DNA of 64,000 nucleotides from Streptomyces coacervatus (GCF_029223485.1 NZ_JARHTP010000012.1:186001-250000); one strand, 5' to 3'. Positions 24,983 through 35,084 are shown, counted from the stretch's first letter. Notes: generated by a model not told the origin, from the letters alone. A program made the numbers and translations.

Positions 24983-25077
24983 GGCGGGTGCCTGCTTCCT
25001 GGTGTGGGGTCTGTTGTCATCAGCTCAGACCCCACCGGCACCCGCAACTCATCGGTCGGTCGTACGACGCGCGGCGC

Positions 25078-25896
25078 CTACCCGGCGTGGGTCGAGAACA
25101 GACCGCCCGTCGGGCCCTGCTTGTCGCCGCCCTGGGCCTTCTTCAGGGCGTTCGCCAGGCTCTCGATGGTGAGGGACTGCAGGATGACCCGGCCGTTGCC
25201 CTCCAGGGTGGCCAGCGAGAGGCCCTCGCCGCCGAAGACGGCGTTCATCATGCCCTGGCGGTTGAGGCCGCCGATGCGCTGGACGCCGTACTGGATGCCC
25301 TCCTCGAAGGCGACGACGCAGCCCGTGTCGACCTCGATGCGGCCGCCGAAGTCGGCCGGGTTGAGGTCGATGAAGTTGCCGGCGCCCGCGATGATCACCG
25401 TGCCGTGACCGGTGAACTTCTCCAGGATGAAGCCCTCGCCGCCGCTCATGCCGGTGCGGCCGCCCTGGAAGGCGATACCGAAGTCGACGGTGGACTCGGC
25501 CGCCACGAAGGCGTCCTTCTCGGCGAACCACGCGCGCGTGCCGTCGAGTTCCAGGGCGCGTATCTCGCCGGGGAGCACGCCCGCGAAGCCGACAGTGCCT
25601 TCGCCGCCCTGCGCGCTGAAGTACTGGAACGCCAGCGACTCTCCCGCGAGCACGCGCTGGCCGACCTGCATGGCCGTGCCCATGGCCTGGCGCAGCATGC
25701 CGCCCATGCCGCCGCCTCCGCCCTGGGGCTGGCCGCCGCCGTTGTTGTTGGACGGGCCGGAGAGACGGGTCTCCATGGTCACGTTCGTCGTCTTGAACAG
25801 GAACTTGCCGGCTTCGCAGTACACGGTCTGGCCGGGGTGCAGGTTGACGACCGCCATCTGCATGGCGTTGCCGACGATCTCTTGCTGAAGGGTCAC
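25078..25896 (-). CDS. AIM24 / TIGR00266 family protein
   Basis: The protein (272 aa) has the repeated beta-sheet pattern of AIM24-like proteins: YCEAGKFLFKTTNVTMET, GGEGFILEKFTGHGTVIIAG, and a late VEVDTGCVVAFEE-like segment. A Gly/Gln-rich insertion (about 50-70) interrupts the first half. The family is named for a yeast mitochondrial protein; in bacteria it is often linked to membrane stress but unproven. It is a monocistronic gene here. Confidence 0.82.
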   Translation of the reverse strand: MTLQQEIVGNAMQMAVVNLHPGQTVYCEAGKFLFKTTNVTMETRLSGPSNNNGGGQPQGGGGGMGGMLRQAMGTAMQVGQRVLAGESLAFQYFSAQGGEGTVGFAGVLPGEIRALELDGTRAWFAEKDAFVAAESTVDFGIAFQGGRTGMSGGEGFILEKFTGHGTVIIAGAGNFIDLNPADFGGRIEVDTGCVVAFEEGIQYGVQRIGGLNRQGMMNAVFGGEGLSLATLEGNGRVILQSLTIESLANALKKAQGGDKQGPTGGLFSTHAG

Positions 25897-25960
25897 TCCG
25901 TGGGAACGCGGCGGGGGTCGACCGAGTTCCGGGTGCGGGTGTGCTGTGGCTCGCGTACTG

Positions 25961-26036
25961 CTGGGGGCTCCGCCCCCAGGCCCCCGTTCGGCCCTGAAGG
26001 GGCCTCGTCCTCAAACGCCGGACGGGCTGGAGTGCC
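25961..26036. repeat. Dispersed Streptomyces repeat with hairpin
   Basis: CTGGGGGC-TCC-GCCCCCAG forms an 8-bp stem at 25961-25979, followed by the widespread GGCCTCGTCCTCAAACGCCG-type sequence. This composite is a familiar intergenic repeat of Streptomyces chromosomes. It lies just upstream of the AIM24-family gene. Confidence 0.6.
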
Positions 26037-26045
26037 CGACCGGCG

Positions 26046-26105
26046 CTTGAGAAGTGAGGCCTTGAGACGTGAGGTCTCGAGAAGTGCGGCCTTGAGAAGT
26101 GAGGC
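26046..26105. repeat. Four tandem 15-bp repeats
   Basis: CTTGAGAAGTGAGGC (26046-26060) is followed without gaps by CTTGAGACGTGAGGT, CTCGAGAAGTGCGGC and CTTGAGAAGTGAGGC (to 26105). Copies 1 and 4 are identical. The array lies downstream of the allantoicase stop; the unit length is a multiple of three but no frame through it joins the gene. Confidence 0.85.
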
Positions 26106-26122
26106 TCAGCCGCCGAGCCCGC

Positions 26123-27238
26123 TCAGCCGCCCAGTTCCTGGTGCCGTGCCGTCAATGCGGCCGTGCCCTGGTCCGTCAGTGAGCCGTACAGGCGCAGGCG
26201 GGAAATGCCGCCGTCCGGGTAGATGTCCACGCGCGCGTGCGTGCCGACCGCCGGGGTCGGGAGGACGAAGCGGTGGTTGGTGTCGGGCTGGAGGCGGGTG
26301 CGCGGGAGGATCTCGTGCCAGTCGCCGTTCTCGCCGTCCTGCACCGACACCGACGCCCAGCCCGCGCTGTTGCCCTTGAGGTATGCCGTGTCGATCTCGA
26401 TCGCGCGGATCCGGGACTGGGCCGCGAGGCGGTAGCGGATCCAGTCGTTGCCCTGGTCGCGGCGGCGGCGCGTCTCCCAGCCGTCGTCCATCTTGCGGGA
26501 GCGGCCCGGCTGGATGGTGTTCGTGGCCGGGGAGTAGAAGAGGTTGGAGGCGTCCTCGGCCTGGCCGCCGTTCTCCAGGGCGACGACGTCGAAGGTGCCC
26601 AGCGTGGCCAGCCACTCGGGATCCGGGACGACCTCGCCGTACACCCGCAGGCGCGCGATGCCGCCGTCGGGGTGCTGGTTGACGCGCAGGTGTGTGAAGC
26701 GCTGCTCCACGGAGACGGAGAAACCATTCGCCGCGTGGCCGCCGACCGGGGTGCGCGGGACGAGGGTCGTCCACTTCACGTCGTCGCCGAGGAGTTCCTC
26801 CGGTGAGGGGGATCCCGGCACCGAGGTGCCCTCGACCGACACCGCCTGCGGGTAGTTGCCGCGGAAGTGGGCCGTGTCGACGACGATCCCGCGGATCACT
26901 CCGGGCGCACCCAGGCGGACCAGCGCCCAGTCGTGGTCCTCGGCCGTGGGCCAGGGGTGGCCGGCCGAGGCGCCGCGCCGGCGGCGCGTCTCCCAGCCGT
27001 CCATGATCTTGCCCTTGTGCCCGAAGTGCTCGGGGTCGAACTCGGCCCGCTCGGGCACCAGCAGGTTCTCGCGCTGGGCGAAGAACTCGTCGTTGGCGGC
27101 GATCACACCGGCGCCGAGCTGCCGGTCGGCGAGGTTCGCGTACTGGGTGAAGGGGAAGTCGGCGGTGCGGTAGTCCGCGTACGGGTCACCGCCTCCGTAG
27201 GGGTTCGCGTCGCCGGTGAAACTGGGTATCGCCGTCAC
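26123..27238 (-). CDS. alc: Allantoicase
   Basis: The 371-residue enzyme hydrolyses allantoate to ureidoglycolate and urea (EC 3.5.3.4), in the cytosol. The two tandem allantoicase repeats are visible: KIMDGWETRRRR in the first (about 77-88) and RKMDDGWETRRRR in the second (about 250-262). Paired HFRGNYPQ and YLKGNSAGW segments and two HPDGGIARLRVYG/YPDGGISRLRLYG blocks repeat the pattern. It follows allB by 69 bases on the same strand and is probably cotranscribed under the IclR-type regulator. Confidence 0.94.
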   Translation of the reverse strand: MTAIPSFTGDANPYGGGDPYADYRTADFPFTQYANLADRQLGAGVIAANDEFFAQRENLLVPERAEFDPEHFGHKGKIMDGWETRRRRGASAGHPWPTAEDHDWALVRLGAPGVIRGIVVDTAHFRGNYPQAVSVEGTSVPGSPSPEELLGDDVKWTTLVPRTPVGGHAANGFSVSVEQRFTHLRVNQHPDGGIARLRVYGEVVPDPEWLATLGTFDVVALENGGQAEDASNLFYSPATNTIQPGRSRKMDDGWETRRRRDQGNDWIRYRLAAQSRIRAIEIDTAYLKGNSAGWASVSVQDGENGDWHEILPRTRLQPDTNHRFVLPTPAVGTHARVDIYPDGGISRLRLYGSLTDQGTAALTARHQELGG

Positions 27239-27307
27239 GGTGATCAGATCGTCCTTTCGGGGTCGGCCGCTGCGGATGCGGGTGGGAGTGCCCCCTTTGG
27301 GGGGAGG

Positions 27308-28645
27308 TCAGTGGTCGCGGGTGAGCAGCTGCCCCTTCGGCTCGGTGAACTCGCCGTCCGCCACGATGCGTTCGCCGCGCAGCCAGGTGGACTTCACGAC
27401 GCCGTACAGGGTCTTGCCCGCGTAGGCCGTCACCCGGTTGCGGTGCTGGAGGGCCGCCGGGTCCACGGTGAACGTCTCGTCGGGCGCGAGGACCGCGAAG
27501 TCGGCGTCGCGGCCGGCCTCGATGGCGCCCTTCCGGCCGAGACCGACCAGGGCGGCCGTACGGGCGGACATCCAGCGGACCACGTCCTCCAGGCCGTGGC
27601 CGCGCCTGCGCGCCTCGGTCCACACCGCGGCCAGGCTCAGCTGGAGGCCGGAGATGCCGCCCCAGGCGGTCGCGAAGTCGTCCGTCTTGAGGTCGGCCGT
27701 GGACGGGGAGTGGTCGGTGACCACGCAGTCGATGGTGCCGTCCGCCAGCGCCTGCCACAGCAGGTCCTGGTTGGCTGCCTCACGGATGGGCGGGCAGCAC
27801 TTGAACTCGCTTGCGCCGTCCGGGACTTCCTCGGCGGTAAGGGTGAGGTAGTGGGGGCAGGTCTCGACGGTGATGCGCACGCCCTCCGCCTTGGCCTCGG
27901 CGATCAGCGGGAGCGCGTCGCTCGACGACAGGTGAAGTACGTGCACGCGCGCGTTGAGGCGTTTTGCCTGGGCGATGAGCTGGGCGATCGCCGTGTCCTC
28001 GGCGTCGCGCGGGCGGCTGGCGAGGAAGTCGGCGTACTTGGGGCCGCCGTGCTGCGGGGCCGCGTCCAGGTGGTGCGGGTCCTCGGCGTGCACGATCAGC
28101 AGGCCGTCGAAGGAGGCGATCTCGGCCAGGGACTGGGCGAGTTGGTCCTGGTTCAGGTGCGGAAACTCGTCGACCCCGGACGGGGACAGGAACGCCTTGA
28201 AGCCGAAGACACCGGACTCGTGCAGCGGGCGCAGGTCCTTGACGTTGACGGGCAGGGCGCCGCCCCAGAAGCCGACGTCGATGTGCGCCTTGTCTGCGGC
28301 GACGTCCTTCTTCGTACGGAGGTTGTCGACCGTCGTGGTCGGCGGGAGGGAGTTGAGCGGCATGTCGACGAGGGTGGTGATGCCGCCGGCCGCCGCCGCG
28401 CGCGTGGCGGTCCAGAAGCCCTCCCACTCGGTGCGGCCGGGATCGTTGACGTGCACATGCGTGTCGACCAGGCCGGGCATCAGGACGTCGTCGCCGAGGT
28501 CCTCCAGGCGGGCGTCCGCGGGTACGTCGGCGTCGTACGGGAGTACGGCCGTGATCCTGCCGTCCGCGACCGCGACCGTGGCGGGACGCGTTCCCTCGGG
28601 CGTGATGACGCGCGTCGAGCGCAGCACCAGTTCTACGTCGGACAC
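27308..28645 (-). CDS. allB: Allantoinase
   Basis: This 445-residue amidohydrolase opens allantoin to allantoate (EC 3.5.2.5). Metal-binding motifs are in order: DTHVHVNDPGR near residue 60, the carbamylated Lys in GFKAFLSPSG near 150, IVHAEDP near 190, HVLHLSS near 245, and VVTDHSPS near 318. It begins the allB-alc operon, divergent from allR, and a TTCCAC-N5-GGAA box lies 30 bases before its start codon. Confidence 0.94.
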   Translation of the reverse strand: MSDVELVLRSTRVITPEGTRPATVAVADGRITAVLPYDADVPADARLEDLGDDVLMPGLVDTHVHVNDPGRTEWEGFWTATRAAAAGGITTLVDMPLNSLPPTTTVDNLRTKKDVAADKAHIDVGFWGGALPVNVKDLRPLHESGVFGFKAFLSPSGVDEFPHLNQDQLAQSLAEIASFDGLLIVHAEDPHHLDAAPQHGGPKYADFLASRPRDAEDTAIAQLIAQAKRLNARVHVLHLSSSDALPLIAEAKAEGVRITVETCPHYLTLTAEEVPDGASEFKCCPPIREAANQDLLWQALADGTIDCVVTDHSPSTADLKTDDFATAWGGISGLQLSLAAVWTEARRRGHGLEDVVRWMSARTAALVGLGRKGAIEAGRDADFAVLAPDETFTVDPAALQHRNRVTAYAGKTLYGVVKSTWLRGERIVADGEFTEPKGQLLTRDH

Positions 28646-28674
28646 CCGGACCCCTCTCAGCCGCCGCGATTTAC

Positions 28675-28689
28675 TTCCACGTAACGGAA
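28675..28689. promoter_or_regulatory. Candidate AllR box 1 (TTCCACGTAACGGAA)
   Basis: The 15-mer lies 30 bases upstream of the allB start codon in the allB-allR intergenic region. It shares the TTCCAC-N5-GGAA form with two other boxes in the window. A second dyad, TTCAAC-TTTCT-GTTGAA, abuts it at 28690-28706. IclR-type repressors bind such short inverted repeats. Confidence 0.62.
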
Positions 28690-28782
28690 TTCAACTTTCT
28701 GTTGAAGGAGTCTTCACTCCCGCTTCCGTGCCGTCAAGGGCACACTTCTCCACAGTGCACCCCTTGCCTGCACTCTGGACGT

Positions 28783-28797
28783 TTCCACAAAGCGGAA
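28783..28797. promoter_or_regulatory. Candidate AllR box 2 (TTCCACAAAGCGGAA)
   Basis: This box lies about 100 bases before the allR start and overlaps the palindrome GGAATTAGAATTCC (28794-28807). Its position suits autorepression of allR and joint control of allB. It shares TTCCACAA with box 3 near aceB. Confidence 0.62.
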
Positions 28798-28898
28798 TTA
28801 GAATTCCAGCACGCAGAACGTAGCTACGCACAAGCAGGGAGTCAACCGACCGGCGGGTAGGCTTCTGCCCTTCCCGCCAGCCCCGAAAGGAACGCGCC

Positions 28899-29681
28899 GT
28901 GCCGACGTCCAGCGCCAGCACCACCGACTCCGCGAAGTCCGCCAGCGGCGGAGTCCAGTCCCTCGAGCGCGCCTTCGACCTGCTGGAGCGGATGGCGGAC
29001 GCGGGCGGCGAGGTCGGGCTGAGCGAGCTCTCCGCGAGCAGCGGACTGCCGCTGCCCACCATTCACCGTCTGATGCGCACGCTCGTGGCCTGCGGATACG
29101 TCCGCCAGCAGCCCAACCGCCGGTATGCGCTCGGCCCGCGTCTGATCCGCCTCGGCGAGTCCGCCGCCCGGCTGCTCGGTACCTGGGCCCGCCCCTATCT
29201 GGCCCGTCTGGTCGAGGAGACCGGCGAGACGGCGAACATGGCGCTGCTCGACGGCGACGAGATCGTGTACGTCGCCCAGGTGCCGTCCAAGCACTCGATG
29301 CGGATGTTCACCGAGGTCGGCCGACGGGTGCTCCCGCACTCCACGGGCGTGGGCAAGGCCCTCCTTGCGAACACCCCGGACGACGAGGTGCGCGCCCTGC
29401 TCTCGCGTACCGGCATGCCCGCCGCCACGGAGAAGACGATCATCACGCCGGAGGGCTTCCTGGCCGCCCTGGAGGATGTGCGCCGGGCCGGTTACGCGGT
29501 GGACGACAACGAGCAGGAGATCGGGGTGCGATGCCTCGCCGTCTCCGTGCCCAACTCACCCACTGCCGCCGCCATTTCGATCTCCGGTCCCGCGGGCCGG
29601 GTCACGGAGGCGGCCACGGACAAGATCGTTCCGGTGCTGCAGCAGGTGGCGGTGGAGCTGTCGGAGGCGCTGGCGAGCTAG
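28899..29681 (+). CDS. allR: IclR-family regulator of allantoin catabolism
   Basis: The GTG at 28899 opens a 260-residue IclR protein: an N-terminal winged helix (QSLERAFDLLERMADAGGEV, LSELSASSGLPLPTIHRLM) and a C-terminal effector domain with the TGVGKALLA and GYAVDDNEQEIGVRCLA signatures. Divergence from allB-alc and the shared boxes argue that it is the AllR repressor, with allantoin- or glyoxylate-derived effectors. The same box before aceB suggests that malate synthase belongs to the regulon. A terminator-like stem (29768-29789) follows within the dispersed repeat. Confidence 0.86.
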   Translation: MPTSSASTTDSAKSASGGVQSLERAFDLLERMADAGGEVGLSELSASSGLPLPTIHRLMRTLVACGYVRQQPNRRYALGPRLIRLGESAARLLGTWARPYLARLVEETGETANMALLDGDEIVYVAQVPSKHSMRMFTEVGRRVLPHSTGVGKALLANTPDDEVRALLSRTGMPAATEKTIITPEGFLAALEDVRRAGYAVDDNEQEIGVRCLAVSVPNSPTAAAISISGPAGRVTEAATDKIVPVLQQVAVELSEALAS

Positions 29682-29709
29682 GCGCTCCGCTGGAGGCCCG
29701 GCGATAATC

Positions 29710-29793
29710 CTGCGGGTCGGTGGGGGCTGGTCGCGCCCACGCGGCGGAGCCGCATATCGATACAGCCCCGCGCCCCTTGCGGGGCGCGGTACC
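29710..29793. repeat. Dispersed Streptomyces repeat, inverted copy, with terminator-like stem
   Basis: CTGCGGGTCGGTGGGGGCTG and CAGCCCCGCGCCCCTTGCGG are the reverse-complement form of the repeat at 21353-21396, here with an inserted CGGCGGAGCCGC hairpin. CCGCGCCCC (29768-29776) pairs with GGGGCGCGG (29781-29789), which may terminate allR and the convergent small gene. Confidence 0.65.
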
Positions 29794-29808
29794 TCCACGA
29801 AAAGCCAC

Positions 29809-30123
29809 TCAGCCGCGCGGTGGTTCCCCGAACAGGTCCACCGCGTTGCGTACCTCCGACAATCCCCTGGCCAGTGCGCTCATGGACCCGATCGCGCCGG
29901 CGATCAGCAGCAGCGATCGGCGCAGTCGGGGAATCTCGGGGGAACCGTCGATCGTCATCGCGGCGAGGGCGGCCAGTTCGTCCTCGGCTATGCCGCGGTC
30001 GGGGAACTCGGCGGGGTGCGCGGCGAGTTCGCGGCGCAGCCGGGACACCGCGGTCCGCAGTTCCGCCACCCTCGGGTCCTCGTCGCTGCCGGTCACTGGC
30101 CTCTGCCCCAAGCTCCGCAACAC
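29809..30123 (-). CDS. DUF5955-like small protein (104 aa)
   Basis: The acidic, helical protein (VAELRTAVSRLRRELAAHPA near residue 18, LRRSLLLIAGAIGSMSALAR near 68) resembles a small Streptomyces family annotated DUF5955. It has no catalytic motif or signal. The last 35 residues could form a moderately hydrophobic helix. It is convergent with allR. The family assignment is from memory of its pattern. Confidence 0.55.
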   Translation of the reverse strand: MLRSLGQRPVTGSDEDPRVAELRTAVSRLRRELAAHPAEFPDRGIAEDELAALAAMTIDGSPEIPRLRRSLLLIAGAIGSMSALARGLSEVRNAVDLFGEPPRG

Positions 30124-30311
30124 AGCTCTCCCCCTCGCACGTCCTCGTGCGCAGTCACGTCGTGCTCCCGCAATGCAGCCCCGTGGCGTTGGTCGGGCGC
30201 CGGGGGACGCGGGTCAGTAAACGCCAACCGATGCCGGGTGCGCCACCGTGCGGACCGAAATTCAGCCCCTGGAAACCGGGCACTCGCCCGGGCGTCAGGT
30301 ATGCAGGACGC

Positions 30312-30911
30312 ATGACGGAGAACGCACAGCAGGTGGCCGGGCTGCTCCTCGCCGCCGGCGGCGGGCGACGGCTCGGCGGACGCCCCAAGGCGCTGCTTCA
30401 GCACCTCGGACGGCCGCTCGTCGAGTACGCGGCCGGCGTGCTGCGCGCGGCCGGCTGCACCCGCGTCCACGTGGTCCTGGGGGCGCGGGCCGACGCCGTA
30501 CGGGAGCGAGCGGAGCTGGCGGGATGTGTGCTGGTGGAGAACCCGGAGTGGGAGCAGGGCATGGGCAGCTCGCTGCGGGCCGGGCTGGAATCGCTCGCCG
30601 GGACGGGGGCCCGGGCCGCACTGGTCTCGCTCGTCGACCAGCCGGGGATCGGCCCGGAGGCCGTGCGGCGGGTGCTGGCCGCGTACCGGGACGAGACATC
30701 GCTCGTCTCGGCCGCCTACGACGGCGTGCGCGGCCATCCCGTCCTCTTCGGCAGCGCCCACTGGGCGGGCATCGCGAAGACCGCGACCGGGGACCGCGGG
30801 GCCCGCGCCTACCTCAAGGCGCACGAGTCGGCGATCACGCTCGTCGAGTGCGGGGACGTGGCACAGCCGTACGACATCGACACGGAGGCCGATCTGATCC
30901 ACCTTGAATGA
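30312..30911 (+). CDS. MobA/MocA-like nucleotidyltransferase
   Basis: The 199-residue protein has the nucleotide-binding start GLLLAAGGGRRLGGRPKALL (residues 10-29) with the signature Lys, NPEWEQGMGSSLRAGL near 77, and LVDQPGIGPEAV near 105. This matches MocA/MobA-like NTP transferases that make molybdenum cofactor dinucleotides (CTP or GTP + molybdopterin). Proximity to purine/allantoin catabolism is sensible because xanthine dehydrogenase uses such a cofactor, but no dehydrogenase genes are present here. Confidence 0.82.
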   Translation: MTENAQQVAGLLLAAGGGRRLGGRPKALLQHLGRPLVEYAAGVLRAAGCTRVHVVLGARADAVRERAELAGCVLVENPEWEQGMGSSLRAGLESLAGTGARAALVSLVDQPGIGPEAVRRVLAAYRDETSLVSAAYDGVRGHPVLFGSAHWAGIAKTATGDRGARAYLKAHESAITLVECGDVAQPYDIDTEADLIHLE

Positions 30912-31008
30912 ACCTGGAGTGAGCCAAAGGAACCTTGAGTGAGCGGGGTGGCACTGAGCGCCACCTTCCCTCGACCCGGAGAATCTCGATATCAACAAAC
31001 CATTGAAG

Positions 31009-31023
31009 TTCCACAATGAGGAA
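31009..31023. promoter_or_regulatory. Candidate AllR box 3 upstream of aceB (TTCCACAATGAGGAA)
   Basis: The 15-mer lies about 105 bases before the aceB start and shares TTCCACAA..N..GGAA with box 2. Placement in the aceB promoter links malate synthase to the allantoin regulator. Confidence 0.6.
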
Positions 31024-31126
31024 ACTAGTATCCACTGTTCAGAAGCGCCCTACCGCTCCAAGGGCGCCGCTCGCCGTACCCGGTTCGACTGGCACCCGGT
31101 GCCACCGCTGAAGGAAGTGACAGCTC

Positions 31127-32752
<1,626 letters not shown>

Positions 32753-32767
32753 CCTACCCCGGCCGGC

Positions 32768-33058
32768 CTACTCCTGCGCAGCCTTGTCCGAGTGGCCCAG
32801 GGATCTTCCCGGGGCCACTCGGTCGCGTACGGCCTGCTTCACGGCCGTCGGCTCCGGGAAGCCCTGTTCGCGGCGGTCCCAGACCACCTCGTCGTCGACC
32901 CGGACGACGAAGACGCCGCCGGTGCCGGGCTTGAGCGACAGCTCGGTCAGCTCCGCCTCGAAGGTGGTGAGCAGCTCCTGTGCCAGCCAGGCCGCGCGGG
33001 GCAGCCAGCGGCACTGGGTGCAGTACTCGATCTGTACTACCTGTCCAGCGCGGTTCAT
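32768..33058 (-). CDS. SelT/SelW/SelH-family (Rdx) protein
   Basis: The 96-residue protein starts EYCTQCRWLPRAAWLAQELL, with the thioredoxin-like CxxC used by Rdx/SelW-type proteins. GTGGVFVVRVDDEVVWDRR and FPEPTAVKQAVRDRV complete the family's fold. Cys replaces selenocysteine, as usual in bacteria. Its ATG overlaps the stop of the HipA-like gene, so the two are translationally coupled. The redox role is inferred from the family. Confidence 0.82.
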   Translation of the reverse strand: MNRAGQVVQIEYCTQCRWLPRAAWLAQELLTTFEAELTELSLKPGTGGVFVVRVDDEVVWDRREQGFPEPTAVKQAVRDRVAPGRSLGHSDKAAQE

Positions 33059-33969
33059 TTGAGGTGCACCGACCAATCCCGTTCCGCTGCCGGTTTGCCG
33101 TGCAGGTCGGGGACCTGTTTGAGCCACTTCGGCCGGCCTTGTTGTGTGCGTGCCGCGCGGAGGGCCTCCTCGGCGGCGAGTTCCTCCCGGGTCGGGAAGT
33201 CGGTGGGCAGCCAGGCCGCGGATGCCTGCACGCGCGCGTGAAGGTAGTCCACGTACGCCGTCCGGATGTCGTCCGGCGTCGCAAAGCCCTCCTCGCCCGC
33301 CAGCCAGGCGTCCGGGACCTCGGCGGCGATGTCCCGCAGCAGCTCCCGTGTCACCTTCGGTGCCAGTTCCGCGTCGGCCGCCCGTACGTCGGGGGCGTAG
33401 TGGCCGAGGGCGTGGTGCCGGAAGTCGTAGCGCTTCGCGGGATCCGACCCGTCCCAGCGGTGGTGGAAGACGAGGGCCGCGCCGTGGTCGATCAGCCACA
33501 GACGCGGGGGCGCGATACCGAGCGTCGGCCAGATCATCAGGTTCGAGCTGTGGACCGTGCGGTCCACGTTCACGGTGAGGGCGTCGAGCCAGACGATCCG
33601 GCCCGCCTCCAGCGGGTCGACCGGGAACGTCTTCGCGAGGACCGGGGTGAAGTCCTTCGCGCCCGGCAGGTAGTCCATGCCGAGGTTGATCCCCGCGCTG
33701 GCGCTGTGGAGTTCCCGCACTTCCTGGTGGGGCTCGCCGTCGGCGATCGCCGGGTCGAAGTGGACGAGGACCAGTTCCGGGAAGCGCAGCCCGAGCGCGC
33801 GGGCCAGTTCGCCGACGATCACCTCGGCGACCAGCGCCTTGCGGCCCTGCGCGGAGCCGGTGAACTTGACGACGTAGGTGCCCAGGTCGTCGGCCTCGAC
33901 GACGCCGGGGACGGAGCCGCCGGAGCGGAGGGGTGCGATGTAGCGGGTTGCAGCGACTTCCCTCAACAT
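33055..33969 (-). CDS. HipA-like kinase family protein
   Basis: The ATG at 33969 (MLREVAATRYIAPLRSGGSV) is preferred over upstream starts because GAGGGG lies before it and this is where the family begins. YVVKFTGSAQGRKALVAEVI carries the probable nucleotide-binding Lys, and LDALTVNVDRTVHSSNLM and LWLIDHGAALVFHH match the catalytic and DFG-like segments of HipA-family kinases. It lacks a HipB partner and the typical HipA N-terminus, so it is not a classical toxin. It forms an operon with the SelT-like gene. Confidence 0.78.
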   Translation of the reverse strand: MLREVAATRYIAPLRSGGSVPGVVEADDLGTYVVKFTGSAQGRKALVAEVIVGELARALGLRFPELVLVHFDPAIADGEPHQEVRELHSASAGINLGMDYLPGAKDFTPVLAKTFPVDPLEAGRIVWLDALTVNVDRTVHSSNLMIWPTLGIAPPRLWLIDHGAALVFHHRWDGSDPAKRYDFRHHALGHYAPDVRAADAELAPKVTRELLRDIAAEVPDAWLAGEEGFATPDDIRTAYVDYLHARVQASAAWLPTDFPTREELAAEEALRAARTQQGRPKWLKQVPDLHGKPAAERDWSVHLK

Positions 33970-34097
33970 CTTCGAAGTCCCCTCGCCCATCGGTCCTACA
34001 GCGGTGCGACCCTTGCTCGCGGCCTCCGGCATGAAGTGACCATAGTAACCGAGCGTGACAGCCGCGGGAGGAGTGCCGGAGCCGTCTTCGGCAGGCG

Positions 34098-35084
34098 TTA
34101 CTTGGCCCCCCAGCGGGCCGGGCCCATCTGGCGGGACATGATCGTGACGAGTTCGTAGGCGATGTGGGAGGCGGCGACCGAGGTGATCTCGGCGTGGTCG
34201 TAGGCGGGGGCGACCTCGACGAGGTCGGCGGAGACCAGGCGGCAGTCGGACAGACCGCGGATGATCTCCAGCAGTTCGCGTGAGGTGAGACCGCCGGCCT
34301 CCGGGGTGCCGGTGCCCGGGGCGTGCGAGGGATCGAGGACGTCGATGTCGACGGAGATGTAGAGCGGACGTTCACCGACGCGCTCGCGCAGCTGCTGGAC
34401 CACCTCGTCCACGCCGCGTCGCATCACGTCCGCGGAGCTCACGATGCCGAAGCCCAGCTTGGCGTCCTCGGTCAGGTCGTCCTGGTGGTAGATCGGGCCT
34501 CGGATGCCCACATGGGACAGCGCAGAGGTGTCGAGGATGCCCTCTTCGACCGCGCGGCGGAACGGTGTGCCGTGGGCGTACTGCACGCCGAAGATGGAGT
34601 CCCAGGTGTCCAGGTGGGCGTCGAAGTGCAGCACAGCCACGGGACCGTGCCGGCGCGCCACGGCCCGCAGCAGGGGCAGGGCGATGGTGTGGTCGCCGCC
34701 CAGCGTCATCAACCGCGCCCCGGTGCCGAGCAGTTCGTCCGCGGCGGCCTCGATGGTCTCCACCGCCTCCTCGACGTTGTACGGGTTGGCGGTGATGTCA
34801 CCGGCGTCCGCCACCTGGGCGAAGTGGAACGGGTAGACCTGCTGGGCCGGGTTGTACGGGCGCAGCTGGCGCGACGCCTCGCGGATGGCGTTGCCCCCGA
34901 AGCGGGCCCCGGGCCGGTAGGAGACGCCCGAGTCGTACGGCACGCCGACCACGGCGATGTCGGTGTTGTCGACCTCGTCCAGCCGGGGCACCCGGCCGAA
35001 GGTCGCCGGACCGGCGTAGTGGAGGGTCCGGTCGGACTCCTCCGGGCCGCGCGGCGGGACGATGCCGTTGGGGTGGGCGTTCAT
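34098..35084 (-). CDS. Agmatinase-family ureohydrolase (possible polyketide amidinohydrolase)
   Basis: This 328-residue ureohydrolase has all the binuclear manganese motifs: LGGDHTIALPL near residue 128, LHFDAHLDTWD near 150, and YISVDIDVLDPSHAPGTGTP near 240. Agmatinases cleave agmatine to putrescine and urea; close relatives remove the amidine from guanidino-polyketides such as clethramycin to give the amino form. It sits 72 bases downstream of the acyl-CoA carboxylase gene at the edge of the PKS cluster, where an arginine-type monooxygenase also lies. A tailoring role is therefore plausible but unproven; plain arginine catabolism is the alternative. Confidence 0.85.
   Translation of the reverse strand: MNAHPNGIVPPRGPEESDRTLHYAGPATFGRVPRLDEVDNTDIAVVGVPYDSGVSYRPGARFGGNAIREASRQLRPYNPAQQVYPFHFAQVADAGDITANPYNVEEAVETIEAAADELLGTGARLMTLGGDHTIALPLLRAVARRHGPVAVLHFDAHLDTWDSIFGVQYAHGTPFRRAVEEGILDTSALSHVGIRGPIYHQDDLTEDAKLGFGIVSSADVMRRGVDEVVQQLRERVGERPLYISVDIDVLDPSHAPGTGTPEAGGLTSRELLEIIRGLSDCRLVSADLVEVAPAYDHAEITSVAASHIAYELVTIMSRQMGPARWGAK

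Noticed and set aside
26867..28684. A 605-codon + strand frame over alc and allB
   Set aside because: The minus-strand proteins match allantoicase and allantoinase with all motifs; the + frame has no ribosome site or recognisable domain.
33055..33969. HipA toxin of a type II toxin-antitoxin system
   Set aside because: No HipB-like Xre gene is adjacent and the N-terminal HipA domain is absent; only the kinase-like core resembles HipA.
34098..35084. Arginase or guanidinobutyrase naming
   Set aside because: The ureohydrolase motifs are shared by agmatinase, guanidinobutyrase and polyketide amidinohydrolases; sequence alone cannot tell which, so only the family is stated.
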